This document shows, piece after piece, positions 42,632-51,856 of a stretch of DNA of 64,000 nucleotides. The stretch's first letter is position 1. Every line of letters begins with the position of its first letter. The position numbers were made by a program, and so were the translations under genes. A model generated the notes under the pieces. That model was given only the letters and a program-made list of their open reading frames with translations, searched no databases and was not told the DNA's origin. This DNA comes from an uncultured bacterium (lineage in GTDB: Bacteria > Bacteroidota > Bacteroidia > Bacteroidales > Bacteroidaceae). The DNA lies in NCBI GenBank assembly GCA_905216025.1, contig CAJMSE010000013.1:1-64000 (forward strand). Reading direction: 5' to 3'.

Positions 42632-44848
42632 ATGCGATACCATATATATATATGCGCGCTCCTGTGGGGCGTACTGACAGTGTCCTGTTCAAGCACCAAA
42701 TACGTGCCTGAAGGGTATTACCTGTTGAACAAGGTCGATGTGAAGGTGGAGCCGGAAAAGGACGGCACCAATGTCGGCGAGCTGCGCTCGTACGTGCGCC
42801 AGCAGGGAAACTCGCGGTGGTTCTCCACGCTCAAGATACCGCTCGGCACCTACTCGCTTTCAGGGCGTGACAGCACGAAATGGATTAACCGCATACTGAA
42901 GTCGATGGGAGAGGCTCCCGTGCTCTACGACTCCATCCGGACGCTGCAGTCGTGCAGGGACTTGCGGGCCAAGATGTTCGGCGACGGATATCTCGATGCC
43001 GGCGTATACACCCGTACGGCCGTCAAGGGGAAGAAGATTAACGTGACGTATATCGTCAATCCGGGAGAGCATTATAGAATAAGAAATGTGCAGTATGACA
43101 TCAGGGACTCGCTCGTGGCCGGATTCCTGGCTGAAAACAAGGCTTTCGCTCAGGGACTGCGTCCGGGCATGCGGTTCAGTATAACGGCTCTTGACGCGGA
43201 GCGCAACCGGATTGTGGACATGCTCGTGAACAGCGGCTACTACAGGTTCAACAAGGATTTCATAACCTACAGTGCCGATACCATGGCCGGACATAAGGTG
43301 GTCGACGTGACCCTGATTCTCAATAAATACAGGGCAAACAACTCGGCAGCCGAGACACCACACAAGAGGTATACTGTGGGGACGGTCACCTTCCATAGCG
43401 GAGACCCTGCGGACAGCGTGATACATCTGCGCAGGAAGGTGCTGGAGGCAAACACCTTCATAGAGCCGTCGCGCTTCTACTCGGCCCGTGAGCTTCAGAA
43501 GACGTACAATCATTTCGGCCGTCTGCAGGCTGTGAAGTATACGAACATAGGCTTCCGCGAAGTGCCGGACAGTGCCTTGCTGAACTGCCGCATACAGGTG
43601 AGCACCAACAAGGCCAGCACCATCAGCTTCCAGCCCGAGGGAACGAACACGGCCGGCGACCTGGGAGCGGCCGCAACGCTGGCATACCAGAACCGAAACC
43701 TGTTCCATGGTTCCGAGGTTCTCAGCCTGGAGGCGCGCGGTGCCTACGAGGCCATACGCGGACTTGAGGGCTATGCCAACGATAACTTCGAGGAGTACGG
43801 GGTCGAGGCGCGCCTGATGTTCCCACGCTTCATTGCTCCTTTCCTGCCGCGCAGTTTCAGACGGCGCATCACAGCCACGTCTGAGGTGTCGGTGTCATAT
43901 AACCTTCAGAACCGTCCGGAGTATCACAGGCGGGTGCTTGCCGCGGCATGGAAGTATAAATGGAACGATGCCAACCACCACGACAGATACCAGATAGACC
44001 TGCTCGACCTCAACTATGTGTCGATGCCGTGGATATCCAGCAAGTTCAAGACAGACTATCTGGATGATGCATCGAACAGGAATGCCATCCTGCGGTATAA
44101 TTACGAGAATCTCTTTATCATGAAATTCGGATTCGGATACTCTTATAATAATAAGAGGTACGCGATAAAGAGCTCGGTTGAGACGGCCGGAAATCTGCTC
44201 AACCTGTTCTCGCATGCTATTGATGCGTCAAGGAATGAGCTTGGAATGTACAAGCTGTTCAACATCGCTTTCGCCCAATACGTGAAGTGCGACCTTGAGT
44301 ATACTGCCAACTGGAACATCGATTACAACAACACTCTGGTGTTCCACTTCGGTCTCGGGATTGCCTATCCGTACGGCAACAGCACCATACTGCCCTTTGA
44401 GAAGCGCTACTTCTCTGGCGGCGCCAACAGTGTGAGGGGATGGAACGTGCGCGGGCTCGGTCCGGGGCGTTATGTAGAGAAGGACGGCAACATCAATTTC
44501 ATAAACCAAACGGGTGACATGAAGATTGACCTGAACGTTGAATACAGGGCGCATCTGTTCTGGAAGTTCAACGGCGCGCTGTTCATCGATGCCGGAAATA
44601 TATGGACTCTGCGCGATTATCCCGAGCAGCAAGGCGGCCAGTTCCGCTTAAACGGATTCTTGAAGGAAATGGCTGTAGGTTACGGAATGGGCTTAAGGTT
44701 TAATTTCGACTATTTTATACTGCGCTTCGATTTTGGTATGAAGGCCGTTAACCCTGTGTACAATACAAATAAGGAGCACTATCCGATAATGCATCCGAGG
44801 CTCAGCCGCGACCTCACCTTCCACTTCGCAGTAGGTCTTCCGTTCTGA
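42632..44848 (+). CDS. tamL: TamL, lipoprotein BamA/TamA-family outer-membrane protein
   Basis: Omp85-family protein of the translocation and assembly module. Unlike proteobacterial TamA it has a lipoprotein signal: the lipobox LTVSC places Cys19 at the mature N-terminus, which is the mark of Bacteroidota TamL. POTRA-like repeats occupy about 30-330 (IRNVQYDIRDS, RYTVGTVTFHSGDP). The C-terminal ~400 residues form the barrel, with the VRGWNVRGLGPG loop matching the VRGF-like motif of the family and a final HFAVGLPF strand. The 738 residues are typical. TamB is not next to it. Its 3' end overlaps a convergent lipoprotein gene by 35 bp. Confidence 0.88.
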   Translation: MRYHIYICALLWGVLTVSCSSTKYVPEGYYLLNKVDVKVEPEKDGTNVGELRSYVRQQGNSRWFSTLKIPLGTYSLSGRDSTKWINRILKSMGEAPVLYDSIRTLQSCRDLRAKMFGDGYLDAGVYTRTAVKGKKINVTYIVNPGEHYRIRNVQYDIRDSLVAGFLAENKAFAQGLRPGMRFSITALDAERNRIVDMLVNSGYYRFNKDFITYSADTMAGHKVVDVTLILNKYRANNSAAETPHKRYTVGTVTFHSGDPADSVIHLRRKVLEANTFIEPSRFYSARELQKTYNHFGRLQAVKYTNIGFREVPDSALLNCRIQVSTNKASTISFQPEGTNTAGDLGAAATLAYQNRNLFHGSEVLSLEARGAYEAIRGLEGYANDNFEEYGVEARLMFPRFIAPFLPRSFRRRITATSEVSVSYNLQNRPEYHRRVLAAAWKYKWNDANHHDRYQIDLLDLNYVSMPWISSKFKTDYLDDASNRNAILRYNYENLFIMKFGFGYSYNNKRYAIKSSVETAGNLLNLFSHAIDASRNELGMYKLFNIAFAQYVKCDLEYTANWNIDYNNTLVFHFGLGIAYPYGNSTILPFEKRYFSGGANSVRGWNVRGLGPGRYVEKDGNINFINQTGDMKIDLNVEYRAHLFWKFNGALFIDAGNIWTLRDYPEQQGGQFRLNGFLKEMAVGYGMGLRFNFDYFILRFDFGMKAVNPVYNTNKEHYPIMHPRLSRDLTFHFAVGLPF

Positions 44849-45254
44849 AATCGACCTTCCATACTTTGTTCCTCGACACCGCACGCAGTTCAAAGACCTC
44901 TTCTCCGGTTATTGAACCGTGAGTCTCTACGGAGTCCGGCCGCAGCCAGTTGCATACCGTCACAGTGGCAGTGGCTGTCGTATCTCCTGCTCCGAGCTTT
45001 ATGTCTCCGACAGTCACGGAGGCCATGTCCATGCTTCTGAGCAGTGATATGTCGCTGTCGGTGATGATGGAGGCTGTGTATGAAATCCATTTCCTGCTTT
45101 CCGGAGTACTGTATTCCAGCGCTTTCTTAAGGTCGTAATTGAAATATGCCTCGCTGAACGACGCGACATAGTCTTTTACTTGCTCCTCGTCGGGGTTGCC
45201 GCTGCAAGACAGGCAAAGCGTGCATGCAGCCAGTATCGGTAATCTATAATCCAT
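44814..45254 (-). CDS. Small predicted lipoprotein
   Basis: A 146-residue protein with a lipobox CLSC (Cys17) after a short hydrophobic stretch. The mature part (NPDEEQVKDYVASFSEAYFNYDL, then ATATVTVCNWLRPD) resembles NTF2-like or DUF4878-type folds, but I cannot place it firmly. A -7 element lies at 45287-45294. The gene is convergent with tamL and overlaps it by 35 bp. Confidence 0.6.
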   Translation of the reverse strand: MDYRLPILAACTLCLSCSGNPDEEQVKDYVASFSEAYFNYDLKKALEYSTPESRKWISYTASIITDSDISLLRSMDMASVTVGDIKLGAGDTTATATVTVCNWLRPDSVETHGSITGEEVFELRAVSRNKVWKVDFRTEDLLRSGR

Positions 45255-45286
45255 AATATTCCTGCCGTTACACTGATAAAACTTCG

Positions 45287-45335
45287 CAAAGATACCAAAA
45301 TCATTTGGTTATCATTCAGTTTTTTGTTACTTTTG
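45287..45335. promoter_or_regulatory. Divergent promoters: lipoprotein gene and YycJ-like gene
   Basis: Minus strand: TATCTTTG at 45287-45294. Plus strand: TACTTTTG at 45328-45335 with TTTG at 45304-45307 exactly 20 bp upstream, a near-ideal Bacteroidota -33/-7 pair. The plus promoter overlaps the first codons of the longer frame from 45305 and so sets the start at 45353. Confidence 0.65.
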
Positions 45336-45352
45336 CACAAAACAAAGATAAA

Positions 45353-46156
45353 ATGCTGAATTTTATATCCTTTGGCAGCGGTAGTAGCGGAAACTGCTAT
45401 TATCTTTTCACGGATACTGACGGACTGCTGATTGATGCCGGTGTCGGGGTGCGGACGCTTAAAAAACACTTCAAAGATTATGGGCTGAGCATGGATTCGG
45501 TGCATAATATCATTGTCACACATGATCATGCCGACCATGTCAAGTCTGTCGGATGTCTGAGCAAGGACCTCGGCGCTCCGGTGTATACGACAAGGGAGGT
45601 GCATGCCGGCATAAGGCACAACTATTGTGTGCACCATAAGATTGCTCAGGAATATGCCTGCAACATAGTAAAGGGAGAGACCTTCGAAGTGGGTGAATTC
45701 AAGGTTACATCATTCGGAGTGCCTCATGACAGCTCTGACAATGTTGGCTATTTTATCGAGTGCTGCGGCGTGAACTTCTGTCTGATAACGGATGCCGGAA
45801 GCATCACGGACGAGATGGCAGGACGTATCGGGCAGGCAAACTATCTGGTGATAGAGGCTAACCACGACGAAGAGATGGTGGAGAAAGGGCCTTATCCGGC
45901 ATATCTGAAAACACGCATACTCAGCAGTAAGGGACATCTGAGCAATTCGGCGTGTGCCAAGGCGTTGGCCGAGAATGCGACGGAAGCGTTGAAGAGGGTG
46001 TGGCTTTGCCATCTGAGTGAGGAGAACAACCATCCGGAACTGGCACGCAAGACGATAGAGAATATCCTCGGGACGTATGGAATCGTTGTCGGCGAGGAGT
46101 TCGAGCTTGACATATTGAAGCGTAAGACGCCGTCCGGAATTTACGTGTTGGAGTAG
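45353..46156 (+). CDS. YycJ-like MBL-fold hydrolase
   Basis: A 267-residue MBL-fold protein starting MLNFISFGSGSSGNCYYLF, characteristic of the YycJ/WalJ group, which has been linked to DNA repair and cell-wall control. The metal site is VTHDHADHV (HxHxDH), followed by FGVPHDSSDNVGYFIE and LVIEANHDEEMV. The C-terminal LSNSACAKAL is also conserved. A longer frame begins at 45305, but the promoter lies over it. It ends in TAG. The helicase gene follows 25 bp later. Confidence 0.82.
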   Translation: MLNFISFGSGSSGNCYYLFTDTDGLLIDAGVGVRTLKKHFKDYGLSMDSVHNIIVTHDHADHVKSVGCLSKDLGAPVYTTREVHAGIRHNYCVHHKIAQEYACNIVKGETFEVGEFKVTSFGVPHDSSDNVGYFIECCGVNFCLITDAGSITDEMAGRIGQANYLVIEANHDEEMVEKGPYPAYLKTRILSSKGHLSNSACAKALAENATEALKRVWLCHLSEENNHPELARKTIENILGTYGIVVGEEFELDILKRKTPSGIYVLE

Positions 46157-46181
46157 CACGGTTTGTAAATGAATCAACAAA

Positions 46182-47507
46182 GTGAAATCAATGATAGACA
46201 ATATACTTGCAAAGTTGAAGATAACGGAGCTTAATCAGATGCAGCAGGAGTCGTACAGCAGTATCATGAATACTGACGGCGACCTTGTCATACTGTCCCC
46301 GACAGGCACCGGCAAGACGCTCGCGTATATGCTGGGACTGGCCGGAATTCTGAATCCGGATGCCGATGAGGTGCAGGCGCTGGTCATAGTGCCGGGCCGC
46401 GAGCTGGCGCTACAGTCTGACGGAGTGCTGAAAAGCATGGGAACGGCGCTCCGTTCGGCAAGCTGCTACGGCGGAAGGCCGGCCATGGACGAGCACAGGA
46501 CTTTGAAAAAGGTGCGCCCGCATATCATATTCGGCACCCCCGGACGGCTCAACGATCATATAGATAAGGGCAATATATCTCCCTACGGAATACGGTATAT
46601 CGTCATTGACGAGTTTGACAAATGCCTCGAGATGGGATTCCATCAGGAGATGGCGCGTCTGGTGAAGAGTCTGCCCGGAGTGAGGCGCAGGTTCCTGCTC
46701 TCTGCAACGGACATGGAGCAGATACCGGAGTTTGTCCGTGTCGGCGGCATGGTGAAGCGGAGCTACATCGACAGCATCAATAATATATCAGAGCGGGTAA
46801 GCTCCTATACGGTGAAGAGTGCGTCGAAGGACAAGCTCGAGACGCTGGACAGGTTGCTGAGAGCGCTGGGAGAGGGCAGCTCCATCGTATTCCTGAACCA
46901 CCGTGAGAGTGTCGAGCGCGTCTATGGATATCTCGCAAGCCGCGGTTTTGTGGCCTGTCAGCTGCATGGCGGACTTGACCAGAAGCTGCGCGAATATTCT
47001 CTTTACAAGTTCAGCAACGGTTCGGCAAATGTCCTTGTTGCAACGGATTTGGCATCACGGGGAATTGATGTCGACAATGTAAGCAATATAATACATTATC
47101 AGTTGCCTTATACTAAGGAGGAATACATACACCGTACCGGCCGCACTGCCCGTTGGAAGGCCGGAGGAAACGTGTTCTTCATATTGGGACCGGATGAATC
47201 TTGCCCTGAATTCATAGAGTCGCCGTGCGAATCCTACTGTATACCAGACGGCGACGGAGAACTGCCCGTTCCGCAGATGAACACATTATATATAGGTAAG
47301 GGTAAGAAAGACAAGATCAGTAAGGGCGATATCGTAGGCTTCCTGTGCAAGAAAGGCGGACTGAAAGCTTCCGAAATAGGACGTATCGATGTGGAGGATA
47401 GATATACATACGTTGCCGTTCAGCGCACAAGGATAAACCAATTGCTCAGTCAAGTGTGCGGAGAAAAGATAAAAGGAGTAAAAACCGTGGTGGAAATTAT
47501 CAAATAG
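46182..47507 (+). CDS. DbpA-like RNA helicase with DEFD box
   Basis: DEAD-box-type helicase. Motif I is SPTGTGKT, the GG motif YGGRP, Ib GTPGRL, and motif III SATD. Motif II reads DEFD where most have DEAD. Domain 2 has VFLNHRE, VATDLASRGIDVDNV and HRTGRTARW. The last ~75 residues (IGKGKKDKISKGDIVGFLCKKGGL) match the DbpA RNA-binding domain that recognises 23S rRNA helix 92, so a role in large-subunit assembly is likely. The 441 residues are normal. An alternative start is the ATG at 46191. Confidence 0.85.
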   Translation: MKSMIDNILAKLKITELNQMQQESYSSIMNTDGDLVILSPTGTGKTLAYMLGLAGILNPDADEVQALVIVPGRELALQSDGVLKSMGTALRSASCYGGRPAMDEHRTLKKVRPHIIFGTPGRLNDHIDKGNISPYGIRYIVIDEFDKCLEMGFHQEMARLVKSLPGVRRRFLLSATDMEQIPEFVRVGGMVKRSYIDSINNISERVSSYTVKSASKDKLETLDRLLRALGEGSSIVFLNHRESVERVYGYLASRGFVACQLHGGLDQKLREYSLYKFSNGSANVLVATDLASRGIDVDNVSNIIHYQLPYTKEEYIHRTGRTARWKAGGNVFFILGPDESCPEFIESPCESYCIPDGDGELPVPQMNTLYIGKGKKDKISKGDIVGFLCKKGGLKASEIGRIDVEDRYTYVAVQRTRINQLLSQVCGEKIKGVKTVVEIIK

Positions 47508-47548
47508 ACACCAAAAAGCGGTTGCCCGTTGCATTTTTGCTAAAAATA

Positions 47549-47580
47549 TTTTGTCAGATGGAATAAATAGTATAACTTCG
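47549..47580 (+). promoter_or_regulatory. Promoter of serC
   Basis: TAACTTCG at 47573-47580 (one deviation from TAnnTTTG), with TTTTG ending at 47553, 19 bp upstream. Confidence 0.45.
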
Positions 47581-47634
47581 CAGACAGATTACGAATAAAA
47601 GACTCTCATTAATAATATCTAATTTAATAATCAA

Positions 47635-48702
47635 ATGAAGAAGTACAACTTTAATGCTGGTCCCTCGATGCTCCCCCGCGAAGTGATTGAGAATACCGCA
47701 AAGCAGTGTTTAGACTTCAATGGTTCCGGACTCTCTCTTATGGAGATAAGCCACCGTGCCAAGGACTTCCAGCCCGTTTTAGATGAGGCCGAAGCACTTA
47801 TAAAAGAACTGCTGCAGATACCGGAAGGCTATTCTGTAATATTCCTGGGTGGCGGTGCCTCTCTTGAATTTTGCATGATTCCGTATAACTTCCTTATCAA
47901 GAAGGCTGCCTATCTGAATACAGGTACATGGGCTAAGAAGGCTATGAAGGAAGCCAAACTCTTTGGTGAGGTTGTGGAAGTAGCTTCTTCTGCTGACGCA
48001 AACTATACGTTCATCCCCAAGGACTGGACATGCCCCGCAGACGTCGACTATCTGCATATCACGACAAACAATACTATCTACGGTACGGAGATCCGCAAGG
48101 AGCTTGACGTTAACGTACCTATGATTGCCGATATGTCATCGGATATCTTCAGCCGCCCGGTTGATGTGCGCAAATACGACTGCATCTATGCCGGTGCTCA
48201 GAAGAACCTTGCAATGGCAGGCGTCACTCTTATTATCTTGAAGAACGACAAACTGGGCAAGGCTCCGCGTCAGATTCCTACCATGCTGAACTATCAGACG
48301 CATGTAGAGAAAGGCTCGATGTTTAATACTCCTCCTGTCGTTCCTATATATTCGGCTCTTGAGACCCTGCGCTGGATAAAGGGAAATGGTGGCGTTGAGG
48401 CCATGGATAAGCTGGCTCAGCAGCGTGCTGAAATCCTGTACGGTGAGATAGACCGCAATAAACTGTTCCGCGGTACTGTCAAGGAAGAGGATCGTTCGGT
48501 GATGAACATATGCTTTGTGATGAATGATGAGTATGCTGAGCTTGAAAAGCCGTTCTTCGAGTATGCCACATCCAAGGGCATGGTCGGCATCAAGGGCCAC
48601 CGCAGCGTGGGCGGTTTCCGTGCAAGCTGCTACAATGCGCAGACCATAGAGGGCGTCAATGCGCTCGTTCAGTGCATGAAGGAGTTTGAGGCTCAAAACT
48701 AA
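47635..48702 (+). CDS. serC: Phosphoserine aminotransferase
   Basis: Converts 3-phosphohydroxypyruvate to phosphoserine; also serves PLP synthesis. Starts KKYNFNAGPSMLPREV as usual. PLP residues are seen in YAGAQKNLAMAGV (Schiff-base Lys) and TTNNTIYGTE. The C-terminus has GHRSVGGFRASCYNA. The 355 residues are normal. It leads the serC-serA-DUF1015 cluster, with a terminator-like hairpin (48718-48751) before serA. Confidence 0.96.
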   Translation: MKKYNFNAGPSMLPREVIENTAKQCLDFNGSGLSLMEISHRAKDFQPVLDEAEALIKELLQIPEGYSVIFLGGGASLEFCMIPYNFLIKKAAYLNTGTWAKKAMKEAKLFGEVVEVASSADANYTFIPKDWTCPADVDYLHITTNNTIYGTEIRKELDVNVPMIADMSSDIFSRPVDVRKYDCIYAGAQKNLAMAGVTLIILKNDKLGKAPRQIPTMLNYQTHVEKGSMFNTPPVVPIYSALETLRWIKGNGGVEAMDKLAQQRAEILYGEIDRNKLFRGTVKEEDRSVMNICFVMNDEYAELEKPFFEYATSKGMVGIKGHRSVGGFRASCYNAQTIEGVNALVQCMKEFEAQN

Positions 48703-48717
48703 AATCAAAGACATAAT

Positions 48718-48751
48718 AGCCTGAGTGGAATCCTTCTGCTCAGGCTTTTTT
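48718..48751 (+). terminator. Terminator between serC and serA
   Basis: AGCCTGAG (48718-48725) pairs with CTCAGGCT (48739-48746), followed by TTTTTTG. It may end or reduce serC transcription before serA. Confidence 0.7.
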
Positions 48752-48800
48752 GTTTCAAATTAATCCATTTCATTAATAACAATCTAACATCAGACTATTT

Positions 48801-49718
48801 ATGAAAGTATTAGTTGCCACCGAGAAGCCGTTTGCCGCAGCCGCAGTGAACGGTATCAAAGCAGAGATTGAGTCGGCAGGACATGAGCTTGTCTTGCTTG
48901 AGAAGTACACAGAGAAGTCTCAGCTGACCGATGCGATAAAGGATGCAAATGCCGTTATCGTGCGTTCAGACAAGATAACGGCAGACATTCTGGATGCTGC
49001 AAGCGAACTGAAGATAGTCGTAAGAGCCGGTGCGGGTTACGATTCTATCGACACCGAGTATGCCAAGCAGAAGGGTGTCGTTGTAGAGAACACCCCCGGA
49101 CAGAATGCCAATGCCGTGGCCGAGCTTGTTTTCGGCATGCTGGTATTTGCCGTACGTAACTTCTACAACGGCAAGGCAGGCACCGAGTTGAAGGGAAAGA
49201 AGCTCGGAATACTTGCCTTCGGAAATGTAGGACGCAACGTTGCGCGCATCGCCGCTGGCTTCGGCATGGACGTATATGCCTATGACGCATTCTGCACCAA
49301 GGAGGCGATAGAGAGCGCCGGCGTGACGGCCGTGGCTAATGCAGACGAGCTTTTCAAGCAGTGCGACATCGTCTCTCTCCACATCCCAGCCACTCCCGAG
49401 ACCAAGGGAAGCATCAATTACGATGTGGTAGGTCAGATGAAGAAGGGCGCTATCCTTGTAAACACTGCCCGTAAGGAGATTATCGATGAGGCCGGCCTGC
49501 TGAAGCTCATGGCAGAGCGTGACGACATTAAGTACATCAGCGACATCAAGCCCGATGCGGATGCCGAGTTTGCAAAGTTCGAAGGCCGTTATTTCTCCAC
49601 TCCCAAGAAGATGGGAGCCCAGACCGCAGAGGCAAACACTAACGCCGGAATAGCTGCAGCAAAGCAGATAAACGCTTTCTTCGCAACCGGAGACACGAAA
49701 TTCCAGGTAAACAGATAA
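48801..49718 (+). CDS. serA: 3-phosphoglycerate dehydrogenase, short form with Lys in place of the catalytic His
   Basis: First step of serine synthesis, oxidising 3-phosphoglycerate with NAD. The Rossmann motif is LGILAFGNVGRNVARIA (about 135-150), and VRAGAGYDSID holds the conserved Arg region. No C-terminal ACT domain is present (305 residues), so serine feedback through it is absent. The usual active-site His segment (TPHIGG) reads TPKKMGAQTAEAN, with Lys. This substitution is known in the short type III enzymes such as that of Entamoeba. The DUF1015 gene follows by 4 bp. Confidence 0.9.
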   Translation: MKVLVATEKPFAAAAVNGIKAEIESAGHELVLLEKYTEKSQLTDAIKDANAVIVRSDKITADILDAASELKIVVRAGAGYDSIDTEYAKQKGVVVENTPGQNANAVAELVFGMLVFAVRNFYNGKAGTELKGKKLGILAFGNVGRNVARIAAGFGMDVYAYDAFCTKEAIESAGVTAVANADELFKQCDIVSLHIPATPETKGSINYDVVGQMKKGAILVNTARKEIIDEAGLLKLMAERDDIKYISDIKPDADAEFAKFEGRYFSTPKKMGAQTAEANTNAGIAAAKQINAFFATGDTKFQVNR

Positions 49719-49722
49719 TGCC

Positions 49723-50970
49723 ATGGCTGTAGTAAAACCATTCAAGGGAGTGCGTCCTCCCAAGGAGTTTGTCGAGAGAGTGGAGTCGCGTCCCTACGAC
49801 GTGCTTAACTCAGAGGAGGCAAGGGAAGAGGCCGGTGACAATGAGATGAGCCTTTATCATATCATAAAGCCGGAGATAGACTTCTCGCCAGAAACCAGCG
49901 AGTATGATCCGAAGGTCTATGGGCAGGCCGCTGCCAACTTCAAGAAGTTCCAGGAGAAAGGCTGGCTGGTGCAGGACACTGACGAGCAGTATTACATCTA
50001 TGCCCAGACAATGAACGGCAAGACCCAGTACGGTCTTGTTGTGGGTGCCTATGTAGACGACTATATGACGGGCGTGATAAAGAAGCACGAGCTCACGCGC
50101 CGCGATAAGGAAGAGGACCGCATGAAGCACGTGCGCGTAAACGACGCCAATATAGAGCCCGTATTCTTCGCATATCCCGACAATGAAGTGCTGGACACGC
50201 TCATAATGCGCTATGCCGCCACTCAGCCGGAGTATGATTTCATCGCTCCGATAGACGGTTTCCGCCATCAGTTCTGGGTCATATCGGATGCGGGCGATAT
50301 CAAGACGGTTACGGATGAGTTTGCCAAGATGCCGAGCCTGTACATCGCCGACGGCCATCACCGCTCTGCCGCGGCTGCCCTTGTCGGTGCTGAGAAGGCA
50401 AAGCAGAACCCTAATCATACCGGAAATGAGGAGTACAACTACTTTATGGCCGTATGCTTCCAGGCCTCTCAGCTCACCATCCTCGACTACAACCGCGTCG
50501 TCAAGGACCTGAACGGACTTGAGCCGGCACAGCTTTTTGCTGCGCTTGAAAAGAACTTTACCGTGGAAGACAAGGGTACGGACATCTACAAGCCAGCCCG
50601 CCTGCATGAGTTCTCGCTCTATCTCGACGGCCATTGGTACTGCCTCACGGCAAAGACCGGCACTTACGATGAGAGCGACCCCATCGGAGTGCTCGACGTT
50701 GACATTTCGAGCCGTCTGATACTCGACGATATTCTCGGCATCAAGGACCTGAGAAGCGACAAGCGCATCGACTTTGTCGGTGGCCTGCGCGGACTCGGAG
50801 AACTGAAGCGCCGCGTCGACAGCGGAGAGATGCGCATGGCTCTGGCTCTCTATCCGGTATCCATGCAGCAGATAATGGACATTGCCGACAGCGGCAAGAT
50901 AATGCCTCCTAAGGCTACATGGTTTGAGCCTAAACTGCGTTCGGGCCTTATCATCCATAAATTGTCATAG
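49723..50970 (+). CDS. DUF1015 family protein (possible kinase-like role in serine metabolism)
   Basis: A 415-residue protein with the family hallmarks VKPFKGVRPPKEF, SRPYDVL (7-30), FIAPIDGFRHQFWVI and ADGHHRSAAA. The DGHHR segment resembles the ParB/sulfiredoxin-like active site of free-serine kinases (SerK, SbnI). The C-terminus has RIDFVGGLRGLGEL and PPKATWFEPKLRSGL. It lies 4 bp after serA, an arrangement kept across Bacteroidales, which points to serine or phosphoserine metabolism. Activity is inferred only. Confidence 0.8.
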   Translation: MAVVKPFKGVRPPKEFVERVESRPYDVLNSEEAREEAGDNEMSLYHIIKPEIDFSPETSEYDPKVYGQAAANFKKFQEKGWLVQDTDEQYYIYAQTMNGKTQYGLVVGAYVDDYMTGVIKKHELTRRDKEEDRMKHVRVNDANIEPVFFAYPDNEVLDTLIMRYAATQPEYDFIAPIDGFRHQFWVISDAGDIKTVTDEFAKMPSLYIADGHHRSAAAALVGAEKAKQNPNHTGNEEYNYFMAVCFQASQLTILDYNRVVKDLNGLEPAQLFAALEKNFTVEDKGTDIYKPARLHEFSLYLDGHWYCLTAKTGTYDESDPIGVLDVDISSRLILDDILGIKDLRSDKRIDFVGGLRGLGELKRRVDSGEMRMALALYPVSMQQIMDIADSGKIMPPKATWFEPKLRSGLIIHKLS

Positions 50971-51011
50971 TCTACAGACAGCATTAAGCAATCAGTTTTC
51001 ACACAGATTGA

Positions 51012-51599
51012 ATGACAGACGAATATAAAACCATTTCAAATACAAAAGGCGAGGGATATTACACCGAGAAGCGGAGTAAGTTCCTTGCCTTTTCTCATCA
51101 TGTCGAGTCGCTCGACGAGATAAAGGACCTGCTGGCCGGATACCGCAAGAAATACTACGATGCCCGCCATGTGTGTTATGCCTACGTGCTCGGTCCGGAC
51201 CGCGATACGTTCCGCGCGAACGACGACGGAGAGCCGGGCAGCACTGCCGGAAAGCCCATTCTCGGACAGATAAACAGCAATGAGCTTACCGATATCCTCA
51301 TTGTCGTAGTGAGATACTACGGAGGCATCAACCTCGGAACCGGCGGACTGATAACGGCATACCGTGCTGCGGCTGCGGCTGCCATAGAGAACTCGGAGAT
51401 TGAGACCCGCCAGTCGGAGGAGGAAATAACCTTCGGTTTCCCGTATGTGATGATGAACAGTGTGATGAGGGTGATAAAAGAGATGGCTCCGCGTATAGTC
51501 TCGCAGACGTACGACAATACCTGTGAGATAAAAATGCGCATCCGGAAGTCGGAAGCCGGGGCTTTACGCGCAAAGTTAGATAAATTATCCTTTGAATAA
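51012..51599 (+). CDS. IMPACT family protein (YigZ/UPF0029)
   Basis: A 195-residue protein with the YigZ plan: EKRSKFLAFSHHVES at the start, DARHVCYAYVLG, the signature DDGEPGSTAGKPIL, and VVRYYGGINLGTGGL, then a C-terminal ferredoxin-like domain. Eukaryotic IMPACT regulates GCN2; the bacterial role is unclear. It follows DUF1015 by about 40 bp. Confidence 0.88.
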   Translation: MTDEYKTISNTKGEGYYTEKRSKFLAFSHHVESLDEIKDLLAGYRKKYYDARHVCYAYVLGPDRDTFRANDDGEPGSTAGKPILGQINSNELTDILIVVVRYYGGINLGTGGLITAYRAAAAAAIENSEIETRQSEEEITFGFPYVMMNSVMRVIKEMAPRIVSQTYDNTCEIKMRIRKSEAGALRAKLDKLSFE

Positions 51600-51600
51600 T

Positions 51601-51631
51601 TTTGCCGTTAACAAAATAAGTATTACCTTTG
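51601..51631 (+). promoter_or_regulatory. Promoter of tRNA-Ser
   Basis: TTTG (51601-51604), 19 bp, then TACCTTTG (51624-51631): a complete -33/-7 pair, 11 bp before the mature tRNA. Confidence 0.65.
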
Positions 51632-51642
51632 CATCGGAAAAA

Positions 51643-51730
51643 GGAAAGTTGGCAGAGTGACCGAATGCGCTGGACTCGAAATCCGGTATACCCATTGCGG
51701 GTATCGGGGGTTTGAATCCCTCACTTTCCG
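51643..51730 (+). tRNA. tRNA-Ser (CGA)
   Basis: The acceptor stem GGAAAGT pairs with ACTTTCC followed by G. The anticodon stem-loop GGACTCGAAATCC places CGA in the loop, reading UCG. The long variable arm (TACCCATTGCGGGTA) is typical of tRNA-Ser, and the T-arm GGGGTTTGAATCCC is intact. Length 88 nt; CCA is not encoded. Confidence 0.93.
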
Positions 51731-51856
51731 CTCAGATTGCATTAAACGCTTTAACCGGCTGTTTGATGCAATTTTTCTTTTTACCTGTTGAGGTGTTTCC
51801 GACTGCCACTTCCGGATCCGTAGAAAATCCGTGGAGACCGGATTTAGGTGTAGGTA

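Noticed and set aside
49810..50958. 382-codon minus-strand frame
   Set aside because: Antisense to the DUF1015 gene.
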